DNA from: Linyphia triangularis | Lineage: Eukaryota; Arthropoda; Arachnida; Araneae; Linyphiidae | Reading direction: 5' to 3' | Assembly (NCBI GenBank): GCA_963978545.1 | Contig: OZ021732.1 | Coordinates: 35,046,123-35,110,122 of the forward strand | DNA: 64,000 bases | Shown: piece by piece, positions 54,370-64,000 of the stretch | Position numbering within the stretch: position 1 is the stretch's first letter | How the letters are laid out: the number at the start of each line of letters is the position of its first letter | Notes under the pieces: generated by a model | Databases searched by the model: none | The model's input: only the letters and a program-made list of their open reading frames with translations | Told to the model about the DNA's origin: nothing | Made by a program: the position numbers and the translations under genes

Positions 54370-56637
54370 CTGCAAAATAAATAAAATACTTAAATATTTA
54401 TGTTTCATGTATTAGAAATAACATTTATCCAGCCGTTTATAATAATATATGCAAATAAACAAGCATATATTCAATAAAAAGTTAAACTTCAAGTTAATAT
54501 TTCTTTAAAATATTAGGAATATTATAATCTGTAGTTGCAAAAGATCACAAAACGGTTTCAACATTTTAACACACAAATGAGGTTAAAGTATTTCTTATCT
54601 ATTAACCATAATTCGTTTTGTTTAAATAATTTTCAATGCATTTTGTTATATTTTTATTATTTTTTCAAATCAAATTTCATGACACCCGTTTAATTTAAAA
54701 ATCACGTGTCTAATTTTAAAAATAAATAGTATCAAACAATAAAGATAAATAACAGAAAATAATATTAGTAGCCGAACTACACAAAACTAAAGCTTGGATA
54801 TTTTAATTTAAAATCAATTAAATATGTCACAAAAACCTACTAAACTCGTAATAACGGGGAGGAATTGGTACATTAAACTATTTTGGTGACTCAAAAAGAT
54901 ACATTGTCAAAAAATTAGGCAATATTCAAAGTTTTTTTTTTCTTTTTTTCCCGAAGTTTACTCATAGCAAAACTGCATAAGAAAGAAATTCTTCAATTTA
55001 CTAAAACAATTTACTCCACAACAGAAAATGCTACTTATAAAAAGACGAATAACAGAAGAATAGTTATTAAACTAATGAAAAATAAATAATACACACAATT
55101 AGCTATTACTAACTTACACTTTCCTAAATCATAAAAAAAAAAAATCTTGCGAAACACGCATGCTCACAAAAAACTCATTAGTAAAAATAATATGCCCGTA
55201 TTTTGCAATAACACAAAAAACAGACTTCCAAAGTTACATTACATACAAAGTCTGTAAAAATGTAATAAACCGTTTTACTCTCCATATTTCATCAGAAAAA
55301 ATTTGTAATTTTCTTGTTTCAAACATAAGATGCTTTTCACCCACGTATGCAACAGAGATTTAACCAAATTATATTTAATGTTACTTGCTGCTATTCAAGA
55401 AAAATTAGTTGGTGTTCATTCTAGATTGTTTTCAAATACATATTTCAACTATATAGTTTATTTCGGATGACTGTGAAACAGTGAGAGACAATAATGAGAA
55501 ACATTTGTTAAGTTGGATAGACAAGTATAGAATTTTAAATTTACTGGTTTGCAAAATTATTCACGACAGTCAAATGTGGTAACAAATTGTCATAAAATCT
55601 GAATATAACGAAAAGAGTTTATCGTTTCCTTCAAGGAAAAGGGACTATGATCCTTTTACTGAAAAGTGCAGCTTAAACGTTCACTTTTATAGAAAACAAT
55701 AGTTTTACAAGATACTCAGATGGGTTTTTAGTATCTCACATTCACTAATTTTGTTTATAGACAAATCTTTCCAAACAAAAATGTGTCACTGATACTTCAT
55801 ATGCATCCATCATTTAATTTTGTTATCCATACCGTTCTGAAAAACCTTGTATTTTCTTCTTGCATAATCGTCTTGAATTCAAACAGAAAATAATCTTAAT
55901 CAGCGGACGCCCAAATATATATAATTAAAGAATTTATCGATTACCCGCAATCACTAAATCTTTCATTTTTCTCTCATCTTTGCCTAGGCATAAAACATTT
56001 TTCAACGTAATTTAATAATACACATAGTTTCTTAAATATGGTATACAACTGTATGTAGTTCCACTGTAGCGCGATTATTTCCCTAATTCAAATTTGTTTC
56101 ACTCATTCAATAGGAATTCCTGGCATAAATAGTAATATTAAGGCTTTATATTTCTACACTATTATAAGATTTTAAGATAATTGATATTTAGATAACTAAA
56201 ATCCTAAATGTGAAACAAAATGTGTGTTCCTTTTTTCTGCTATAAATACTTATTTTCTTTGAGCTATTTCTACCACATTTTACACATTCAAGAACTATTT
56301 CACATTCAAGAACTAGAAAACGCATCAGTGTCAATAAATAAGTATTAATATAGTATATTTTATATAGTATAAAAGTATTTATAGTACAATTAAAATATTA
56401 TTAAATTAAAATTAATCAATGTTTAGTATTTAGGAAAATAACAGTGAAACGTTTAATAAATAGACAGGTAAATATTTTTAATTTTAGTGTGCTACATAGG
56501 ATTCCCTTAACTTTTATTAGATTTTTAATCTCATGAATATCAAGTTTTATCCACAAATGTTAGATAAATTGTACGAATAAATAAATCTTTATTCTTTAAG
56601 GATTAAACATTTAAATTTGTCACGTATATTTACTTAC
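54370..56637. other. Copy C intron 2, non-coding
   Basis: AT-rich and similar in patches to the flanks of exon 3 in copy A (for example 'TTAGAAATAACATTT' near 54413 and 29759). It lacks the gypsy relic found in the copy A intron. No gene. Confidence 0.5.
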
Positions 56638-56702
56638 TTTTACTGAACAAATGGTATTGTTTTTTGTTTTAAGTAGAATATCCAAGAATTCAGGCCCCAC
56701 AT
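56638..56702 (-). pseudogene. Astacin copy C exon 2, frameshifted
   Basis: Acceptor TCTTCTTGTAG|AT and donor AAA|GTAAGT are intact, and the start 'VGPEFLDIL' matches copy A. Two extra bases in an A run make it 65 bp instead of 63, shifting the frame. Confidence 0.7.
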
Positions 56703-58556
56703 CTACAAGAAGATGAAAAGTCTAATTTAGAAAAAATTTAATTCTATTTTATAATTTCATAATAAGTAATATTTAAATAAGAAATTGCAGTACTTCTCAT
56801 TCCAGAAATAATATTAGAGATTTTAGTTTTATTCAGTTTGGGATTCTATTTTCCGTAATTGAATTTATAATGTGATTCTTCCTTGATTAACAATCTATAA
56901 TATGAATAAAACGTAAGAGAAATTATTCTAATACTTAATTGAAAAACATTATTTCTACTTCTGATTTTATATACAAGGTGTCTCAAAAAGATTTAAACAA
57001 TGGTGATAAATGGTCAATGCAAATCGAAAACATTTTAAAAATAAAGTAGGAAAGAAGGCCTTGTAATGAAATGAAAAAATTTTAATTTTCAAAAAGTTAA
57101 ATTTTTATACGACCCTTCATAAAAATTCGGTCAGTTAGAATGTTTTTATTTTTCACCCTTTAAGAATAATAAATAAATATCCCATAAATGTAACCAAAAC
57201 CCTGAATGATAATGTAGAAAAATATTAATTTATACCATTTTCCAGTACAACTTAGTAGTATGTTTCTTATGCAAAAATAAGGATCATATACAAATAGATA
57301 ATAAAAAATTAAAAAAAATTACAAGTGTAAAAAAAATCTAAAATGCACTTAAAGCCTTTATGGGCAGATATAAACAGTGATACTACCTATGCGAGCTCCC
57401 GAAACGCATGCGATCCTCACTTCTATTTTAAGTGATCTCACATAATTAAATTAGGATACATAATAAAAAGCTAATGCGTAAAAATATGTATATCATTAAG
57501 AACCTGTAGTTACTTTTAAAATCTGATACACAAATTTAAACCGACAATTGTACAGAACATACGTTTACAACTTGGAATAAGCTTTGAATTTAGCTTTTTG
57601 TGAAGGAAAAAAAAAAAGAAAAAAAAAGAAAGGAAAAAAAAAAAAGAAGGAAAAAAAAAAGGTTTTAAAACTTTTTAGTTCAACAATTTTATCCAAAATT
57701 GATTTAAAATAATAAAAAGTCATAATCTAAAAATCCTTTAAGAATGCACTACTGCATAGAGAATCTACCCTAAACATGCAAAAATGGTTTTAATGTAAAA
57801 ATTCAATATATTTTACCTTTTTATAATATGTCACAAATGCAAATTTTTTTTTTTTGGTATAGTAATTAATTCAATTTTCAGTTAAGTATAACTCACTCCA
57901 TTTTAAAGATGTATGTAAAACAAAGTGTGTGTAATTGACCTTTTTTATCTACAGGAGTCGCATAAAAGTTTAAAAAGTGTAACTTTTAAAAATTAATTGG
58001 ACTTTTTTTATTATTACCATGGACTTATTTCTTATCTTATTTTGAAAAAATGTTCAATTTATATTGGTTACTTATCTCTAAAATGTAACGAATCAAACCA
58101 TGCATCAATTTTTTGGGACACTTTGTACATAGTTATTATTAAAAATAATTATTCATACATGATATATTGACTGCCTCAAAAATTATTGTAAAATATAAAC
58201 AAGAAACATTTACAGCGAATATAACCTAATTTTTTTGCCATAGGGATTTGTAAAATATAGTAATAGTAATTCATTGCAAAAGTTATATAGTATTAAATAT
58301 CTAGGTATGTAATATGATTTAAATTCTCCTTATCTAAAACTTGATTATGAAAGCCTGTAAAGTAGGAAGCATGATCTTTTCAATAAATTGTCATTATGTA
58401 TTTATATCTAAACGTTATATTTCAAGTAAACGAAATTTTACCAAAAAGTTAATTCATCAAAATAAAAATAAATTATTTAATATGAAGTTAATTATTAAAA
58501 AATTCAAGGCCTGTTATTTTGAGCAGAAAATAACTGTCAAGTATAATATCACTCAC
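56703..58556. other. Copy C intron 1, non-coding
   Basis: AT-rich with an A/G low-complexity run at 57608-57661. No gene. Confidence 0.5.
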
Positions 58557-58641
58557 ATATGGGTTTCCATTTCCCCCATGTTGAGGACAACATCAAACAC
58601 AGAATACTAGATATGAGAGAGTAGCACAATTATCTCTTCAT
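58557..58641 (-). pseudogene. Astacin copy C exon 1 (signal peptide) with stop
   Basis: 85 bp; ATG at 58641 and donor T|GTGAGT. Codon 4 is TAA (58630-58632). The remaining hydrophobic leader ('SLISSILCLMLSS') is clearly related to copy A. Confidence 0.72.
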
Positions 58642-58644
58642 GAT

Positions 58645-60555
58645 TTTTCTGTTCCTGAAACCATGCACGTTATCACTTGATGATAAATTACAATGCTTTT
58701 TGATTCACAAAAATAAATTTCAATAGTTTAATTTTTCATAACCAAAATTATTTAAATTTATAATTTGCTACTCGTCAAAGTTTTAAAATTTAATAAGAAT
58801 TGAATAGTAAGTATTATTACGAACTGTAGACTTACGAGATAATCAATTTAAAATAATGATCATCTAATTATGATTGCTATATACATTTTGTTATTAATAA
58901 TGTAAATAATATATAGAGTTATAATTTATTTAACTCCAAAGTTCACAAGATAATAATTGAGATTTTTTATCAAAAAGAAGTATAAAACCTTAAAGTGAAA
59001 ATTAATAACAAGTAAATACTTAATAATTTTTGTTTTCTTATACTTATCATCTTTAATTAATTGACTGTAAAGCATTATTGCAACAAGTATGTATTTATAT
59101 ACTTCAGATATAAAGCTGAAGTATAAGCCATGGAAGTTACTACAAGCTTTCAGTATACATTCTTGGTCTGTTAATTTTTACTGTGAAAGAAATTAGCAGT
59201 CCATTCTGTTAATATACTTAGACTTTCACCCATATCTTTGAGAGAATCATCAATATTCTAAAGGTTCAATACGTTGTGAAACAAGTGCTGTATTTAGTCC
59301 TGTGCATATTGCTCTCTTAATTTTTACGATATCATTCTATAGTTTATTGTAATAGAATCTCAAACCATTTCTCTCTTGTATCTTTTCAATAAATTTCAAA
59401 TTACTTGAATATGTGGTCATACATTACATTTCAAAATGATACACTTAAACAAATGATATCAGAAGAAAAAAATGTTAACATTGGGGAATCATCAGTATCA
59501 CGCTGCTAATCATCGGTTTTCAAATTGATGGTTTGCGTTAGAATACCTACTGTGTGATCATACAATGAATGTCTTCAGAATTAAATTAAGTAATTCAAAT
59601 ATAGAGAATAGCAACGAATAAAAAAATTTAATGTATACGCATTGCGCCTCGAAGTGGATTGGTGCATGTCAATGTTTTTACACTTTCGCCGATAGAAGAC
59701 ATTACAAAACTAAACAATCAATGGGCATTAACAGTTACTAACGAACAAAACTGACAAGCGCGATCCCTTAATCTTATTCTGTAATTTTGATGAAGTTTTC
59801 AAAGATTATATTTTGTTTCAAAGTGAAAATCTTTAAAAATTAAAGAGAAAACTACAACTTTTTTTGCATATGAATCAGGTACACACATCCTTGAAATACA
59901 CATTTAAATTACGCAAATGGCTAGGAATGTAAAGATTATGGATAAAATTGTTTTCCATTTGTTTAGATACTATAACGAGGTACTATCTACAAAGGGAAAA
60001 TTTTAATATATGACTCACTATGTGACTCATTCTATCCATCTATGTTTAGTATTTGACCACTAGGAAGGCTACAACTATGTTTACTTATTTTGAAAACTTG
60101 AATCCTTTTGCTCCCTTAGTAGATCATCATTATTTTTTTTATCCTAGTTTTCTTCAAACGCTATTAGATAAGTGAAAATTATTATTTCTACAGGTATGGA
60201 ATTTCTTCCTTTAACCCAATTGAAAGGATTAAATCCATAAATATCTCATTAAAATTTTATTTGTTTATTATTTATACAACATAAAAAATACTTATACATA
60301 AACACATAAACTCAAGTGTTCTAAATTATAAGTTTTAGCTAATAAGCATTTTAAGAGTAAAATTTAATCGAAAATTTTTTTCTTTGATTATTTGACTGCA
60401 CTAAATAAATAGATCAATTAACCTGGAAGCAATCACATTGTTAAACACATCGTAGTTTAAAATTAACTAGTTTCACAATTGTGCCTATATTTAGAAAGCA
60501 ATTTCTTTGGAACCAGAGTTAAAGAATGTTATATTTAGTAACAACTGGTTCAAAC
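58645..60555. other. Duplicated non-coding block (copy C)
   Basis: Matches 47.39-49.1 kb, for example 'CATGCACGTTATCA' near 58662 and 47401. No gene. Confidence 0.5.
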
Positions 60556-60735
60556 CACGTACAGTAAGCAAAAAAAAATCCGAACGATGGCTATATCTTG
60601 TATTCTAATTGATGAAATAACAAAAGTCAAGTACCGTAGTAAATTGTGGAATGTCTTTATCAATTGTATATAAATTTTTTTATCATGAGGGGTCATCTAC
60701 ATATTAAAACTAAACCAAACTTTAAAAAGTTCAAT

Positions 60736-61620
60736 GTCGTACGACCAAGCTTAGGTTTTCGTCTGGACTCAAAGAATTGACTCTCGGGAGGCCTTTTGTT
60801 GCCCATGTAAATGTACCGCATGGTGGGTGGACTTTCCAGAAGGATGGAATCGTCGATCATCGGAGTGAATACTTACCACACAAGGAACAGTGCACATCAA
60901 TTTCGTTTTTCGTCTATTTTCCTACGTGTGTATTCACGCCTTACGAAGACGTGTGTCAACTTTGAGATATTTTTAGTCGCGTCATAAGAATATATGTGTC
61001 TTTCATATTTGTAAGCCTCCAGGACGGTTTGCGTAAGCAACCAGTCGTTGGTTGGTTGGTTGGTTGGTTGTATTCAGATTATCTGGCGCCGTCAGCAACA
61101 CGAGGGCTATAATGCGCCGAAACATTTCGTCATTAGACAAGCCAACATACATTTACAAACACCCATGCCAACACGGGACTCGAACCCGCAACCTCGCGGT
61201 CTAGAAGCTAGCACGCTAACCACTATACCGTTTGGTCGGCGTAAGCAACCAGTCACCTCCCAAAATTGTGGGTTGGCCATCCATGTTGGGGACATGACCA
61301 GCGAATGTTTTCTGTGAGTACATCTTTGTGTTTTCATCACCTTTTCCTCTGGGAGGCTGGTAAATTTAAATGTTTTTTGTATGTTTGTTAATCTGTGATT
61401 GATTTGTTTATATACACTTTACTATGAAGTATTAAAAGTTTAATGTTTATCTATTTTAAATCTTTGTTTTTGATTGAGATCTATCATACACTTTCTGTTA
61501 TCTAAATTATGATACAATGCAACGGCAGGTAAATTTTAATAGCCTAACGATCTCGCAGTCGTGGGTTAGTGCCTGAAAGGTTGTTGGGTCTTGCTGACTG
61601 TTCCCGGCACCTTCCCATAA
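60736..61620. mobile_element. Insertion of about 0.9 kb inside family-1 copy 3
   Basis: The matching element at 45.67 kb runs straight through this point. The extra DNA starts at a palindrome GTCGTACGAC and ends near 'CCTTCCCATAACATC'. It is less AT-rich than its surroundings and contains a SINE. I cannot classify the host insertion: no coding domain, no clear terminal repeat. Confidence 0.5.
61047..61238 (-). mobile_element. tRNA-derived SINE, copy 1
   Basis: From 61238 leftward (minus strand): a tRNA-like head with box A (TAGTGGTTAGCGTG) and box B (GGTTCGAGTCC), a body ending near 'GGCGCCAGATAATCTGAATA', and a tail of CCAA repeats (GGTT on plus, 61047-61068). It is flanked by a perfect 16-bp target duplication GCGTAAGCAACCAGTC at 61031-61046 and 61239-61254. 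RNA polymerase III promoter elements are retained; mobilised by a LINE. Confidence 0.9.
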
Positions 61621-62369
61621 CATCAACCCCATAATAATATACCATATTTAGATTTAGAATAAAAAAAAAAACGTCTAAATACCAAATTTCATAATTTCCT
61701 AATAAGTGGTTAGCAATTTAAATGCTGTAAAAAAAAAAATGATAAATTAATGTTAAAAAGAAAATTTGTTTTTTGGCTACAAACTCTTATATAATTAATA
61801 TATTTTAGTGATTTTTATTTCAAAGAATAGTTTAAGGTCAAACATAAATAATATGCAACTTTTGTATTAAACAGTTTTATAATAATTAATAATTAGTAAA
61901 ACAAGTTTTAAAGTTTTTTAAATATGAACATGTATATATACATTTTTTTTTTTTTTAATTTCTTCCATTAGAATTATTATGGTCAGAAACCCCTCTAGAA
62001 TTTTTTAAATTCTATTTTGACTTTTGGTTCTCGATATTTTAGCAAAAATGTTTTAAAAAAAGTTCACTTTAATGAACCGCGTGATAGATTACGTCTTGAA
62101 GCATGTAAAATGTTCGATTCTTCCTCGAGAAAAGAAATTTGCCCTCAAGATCATCCAAAACATTTTCGCTCTGACGTGTTTCTCAACATAATGAACTTAG
62201 AATCTAGGGTAAAGAGTTAAATTAACTGAGTATACAGCCCCTTAAGAAAAAAAAAATTACCAGACATACGGAAATTCGTAAACAAAACATTTAGGTGCAA
62301 ACCGCAAGATTCTACGATAATTAGAAACGAAGATATAGCCAACGTACGGATTTTTTCTTCCCCCTTTTT

Positions 62370-63085
62370 TATATTTAGACATCAACCAAAACATTAAATA
62401 ATTACGTAGTATACTTAGAAAGGTTGTATTTAAACCTATTTGAACATACCCGCATTTAGAGAGCTTGACGATTAACAGTACATTTTATTTTCTACTTATA
62501 TATTTACAGCTTATTTTGAAAAAATAAAATTGGTAAAACTTTACGAATAACTTTTAAAGACTTGGTTCTTCTCTTTAACGGTTGTGAACATTCATATTAA
62601 TTAAATGTACAAAATTTACGCAACTTGAACAGTAACTTTATTCATGCAACAATAATTATTTTTAAAGCATCTTTCTATTTTTTTTTAACATTTAATTATA
62701 TGTTGAATAAAATCATTAGAAAATTTCGGGCAAAAAATTAATTTCATTTTTAATGTAGCAAGGCATCCACCAGTAGCAAAAGAAAACTAAACAAATACTG
62801 TTGGTCCAATCAATTTCTTGCGAAGCTTGTTTTTTGCTGCATTACTTATGTTATACTCACAAATATAATTTGTCAGTAGTGATTAAGTTTTCTAGTGATT
62901 TGAGATCAAGTGCTTTTAACGTTGATTACGATAAAACTATTCTACAAGAATTAGGCAAAATTTTAAACTTTTGATAAAATAAGCTCATTTCACATCAGTT
63001 AATATTCCTTGTATATTTAGAAAATAGATGTGATGTGTGTTATTAAATACCCACCGTCAGAGAAAGGAATAGTACATTTAATAAA
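62370..63085. other. Duplicated non-coding block (copy C, continued)
   Basis: Matches 49.9-50.6 kb. No gene. Confidence 0.5.
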
Positions 63086-63282
63086 CTGCCGATTTGTTAC
63101 GATTTCTTGGTGGGTTAATTTGATTTTAAAGCTATGTCTTCGCAAACCTTAATTTGCCTTTATATAACTTATAACATTTATGTCAACATTATATGTGCAA
63201 TAAATTCAAACACCTGAATCTATAAGTATTAATTTAATATCGTTATTAGCTACAATCTGCGTAAACTAAGATTATTTTAATT

Positions 63283-63284
<2 letters not shown>

Positions 63285-63320
<36 letters not shown>
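63285..63320. repeat. Poly-T run of about 36
   Basis: Uninterrupted T run. Confidence 0.95.
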
Positions 63321-63322
<2 letters not shown>

Positions 63323-63635
63323 TAGAAACCATAAAAACCTGCAACATACTTTCATTAAAAATACTAAAATTTTGCATGTGATGCACATAAAGGAAGATGT
63401 TGGGGCTAAAAATATGGGAAGATAAAATTTGTCGTACTTTATCAGAACTCTTTTCAGTTACATAATTAAAACAGGTGCAAAACTTTTCTTCGAATGAAAA
63501 ATAAATGTATCGCTACTTCCGCTGCAATAGAGATGAAGCAAGTTCGGCTCTTATTTTTCAGTAACTAAATGGTTCCTTATCTCATTCACTTGTTATAATA
63601 GTGTTTTTCATATACATTACTCTCGTTTCCCAATG

Positions 63636-63812
63636 GACGACCAAACGGTATAGTGGTTAGCATGCTAGCTTCTAGACCGCGAGGTTGCGGGTTCGATTCC
63701 CGAGTTAGGCCTGGGTGTTTGTGAATGTATGTTGGCTTGTCTAATGACGAATGTTTCGGCGAATTATAGCCCTCGTGTTGCTGACTGCGCCAGGTAACTG
63801 AGAACAACCAAC
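63636..63812 (+). mobile_element. tRNA-derived SINE, copy 2
   Basis: Same family as 61047-61238 in the opposite orientation: head with box A (TAGTGGTTAGCATG) and box B (GGTTCGATTCC), body, and a very short CCAA tail. Perfect 14-bp target duplication CTCGTTTCCCAATG at 63622-63635 and 63813-63826. It inserted into the triplicated block; copies at 40.8 and 51.0 kb lack it. Confidence 0.9.
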
Positions 63813-63829
63813 CTCGTTTCCCAATGAAA

Positions 63830-64000
63830 TTGGTGACTGACCGGGGATTTAAAACTCTAAACCCTGCAGAGTGTGTCCCTCCGTCCGAGCAGTACAATGT
63901 ATTTTGTGACCTAAAACCAATTACTCACAATAAAATTTTGTAAAAAGATTAAGCGTGAGAGTATTCAGTTGAAGATGTTCGGAAAACATAAACTTACACT
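63830..64000. other. Right edge of the window
   Basis: A short less AT-rich patch ('CCCTGCAGAGTGTGTCCC') then AT-rich DNA. Nothing recognised. Confidence 0.4.

Larger units (their letters stand above)
60562..62365. mobile_element. TA-flanked non-autonomous DNA element, family 1, copy 3, with nested insertion
   Basis: Left end CAGTAAGCAAAAAAAAATCC after TA, then 'GAACGATGGCTATATCTTG'. Toward the right it has the inverted counterpart 'GATATAGCCAACGTACGGAT' near 62331-62352; the last bases are eroded. The interior is homologous to 45671-47387, but about 60736-61620 has no counterpart and is a later insertion. Confidence 0.7.

Noticed and set aside
61170..61238. Candidate tRNA gene on the minus strand
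   Set aside because: It has polymerase III boxes but continues into a SINE body with a tail and target duplication; the same head occurs at 63636. The anticodon stem does not pair convincingly.

Overview
The window looks like a piece of an AT-rich animal genome, roughly 70% A+T by eye. It has large introns, GT-AG splice signals, many transposon relics and no bacterial-style gene density. An arthropod is most likely. A chelicerate such as a spider is my best guess, from the astacin gene family, a tRNA-derived SINE and the mix of Ty3/gypsy, piggyBac, Tc1/mariner and Penelope-like relics. The species cannot be fixed from this sequence alone.

Host genes. The only host gene I can build is an astacin-family (M12A) metalloprotease on the minus strand, spread over about 33 kb (36352 down to 3684). 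Seven exons have compatible phases and give a frame of 259 codons plus stop: signal peptide (36.3 kb), propeptide pieces (34.3 and 29.7 kb), start of the mature domain (9.2 kb), and the catalytic domain (6.8, 4.4 and 3.8 kb), with an intact zinc site and Met-turn. One intron lacks a recognisable AG acceptor, so function is uncertain. Two broken relatives lie upstream on the same strand. Copy B keeps a first exon at 45.6 kb and a last exon at 42.5 kb; copy C keeps exons 1-3 at 58.6, 56.7 and 54.3 kb. Both carry in-frame stops and frameshifts. The surrounding non-coding DNA is duplicated with them, so this is an old tandem (segmental) triplication.

Mobile DNA. The large third intron (9.3-29.7 kb) holds a complete but mutated LTR retrotransposon (20048-26869; 233-bp LTRs; TGGAT target duplication). 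Its internal order on the minus strand is gag, protease, integrase, reverse transcriptase, RNase H. Integrase ahead of RT is unusual for Ty3/gypsy and matches the Gmr1-like group, while the gag and protease resemble BEL/Pao (DUF1759/DUF1758 type). An internally deleted piggyBac-like element (24269-25489) sits inside its gag, flanked by TTAG instead of TTAA. Other elements are a decayed Ty3/gypsy pol (30.56-32.95 kb, plus), a Tc1-like transposon (37009-38537), three copies of a TA-flanked element of 1.7-1.9 kb, a mariner-like relic at 12.3 kb, a Penelope-like RT relic (5.6-6.5 kb), a LINE fragment at the left edge, and two tRNA-derived SINEs with perfect target duplications.

Foldback DNA. Five large inverted repeats (15.2-16.65, 18.48-18.68, 27.2-27.56, 27.90-29.44 and 35.16-35.59 kb) lie in the introns of the astacin gene and would fold into long hairpins in its pre-mRNA. 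The rest is AT-rich non-coding DNA with homopolymers and microsatellites. No CRISPR array, rRNA gene or functional tRNA gene was seen.
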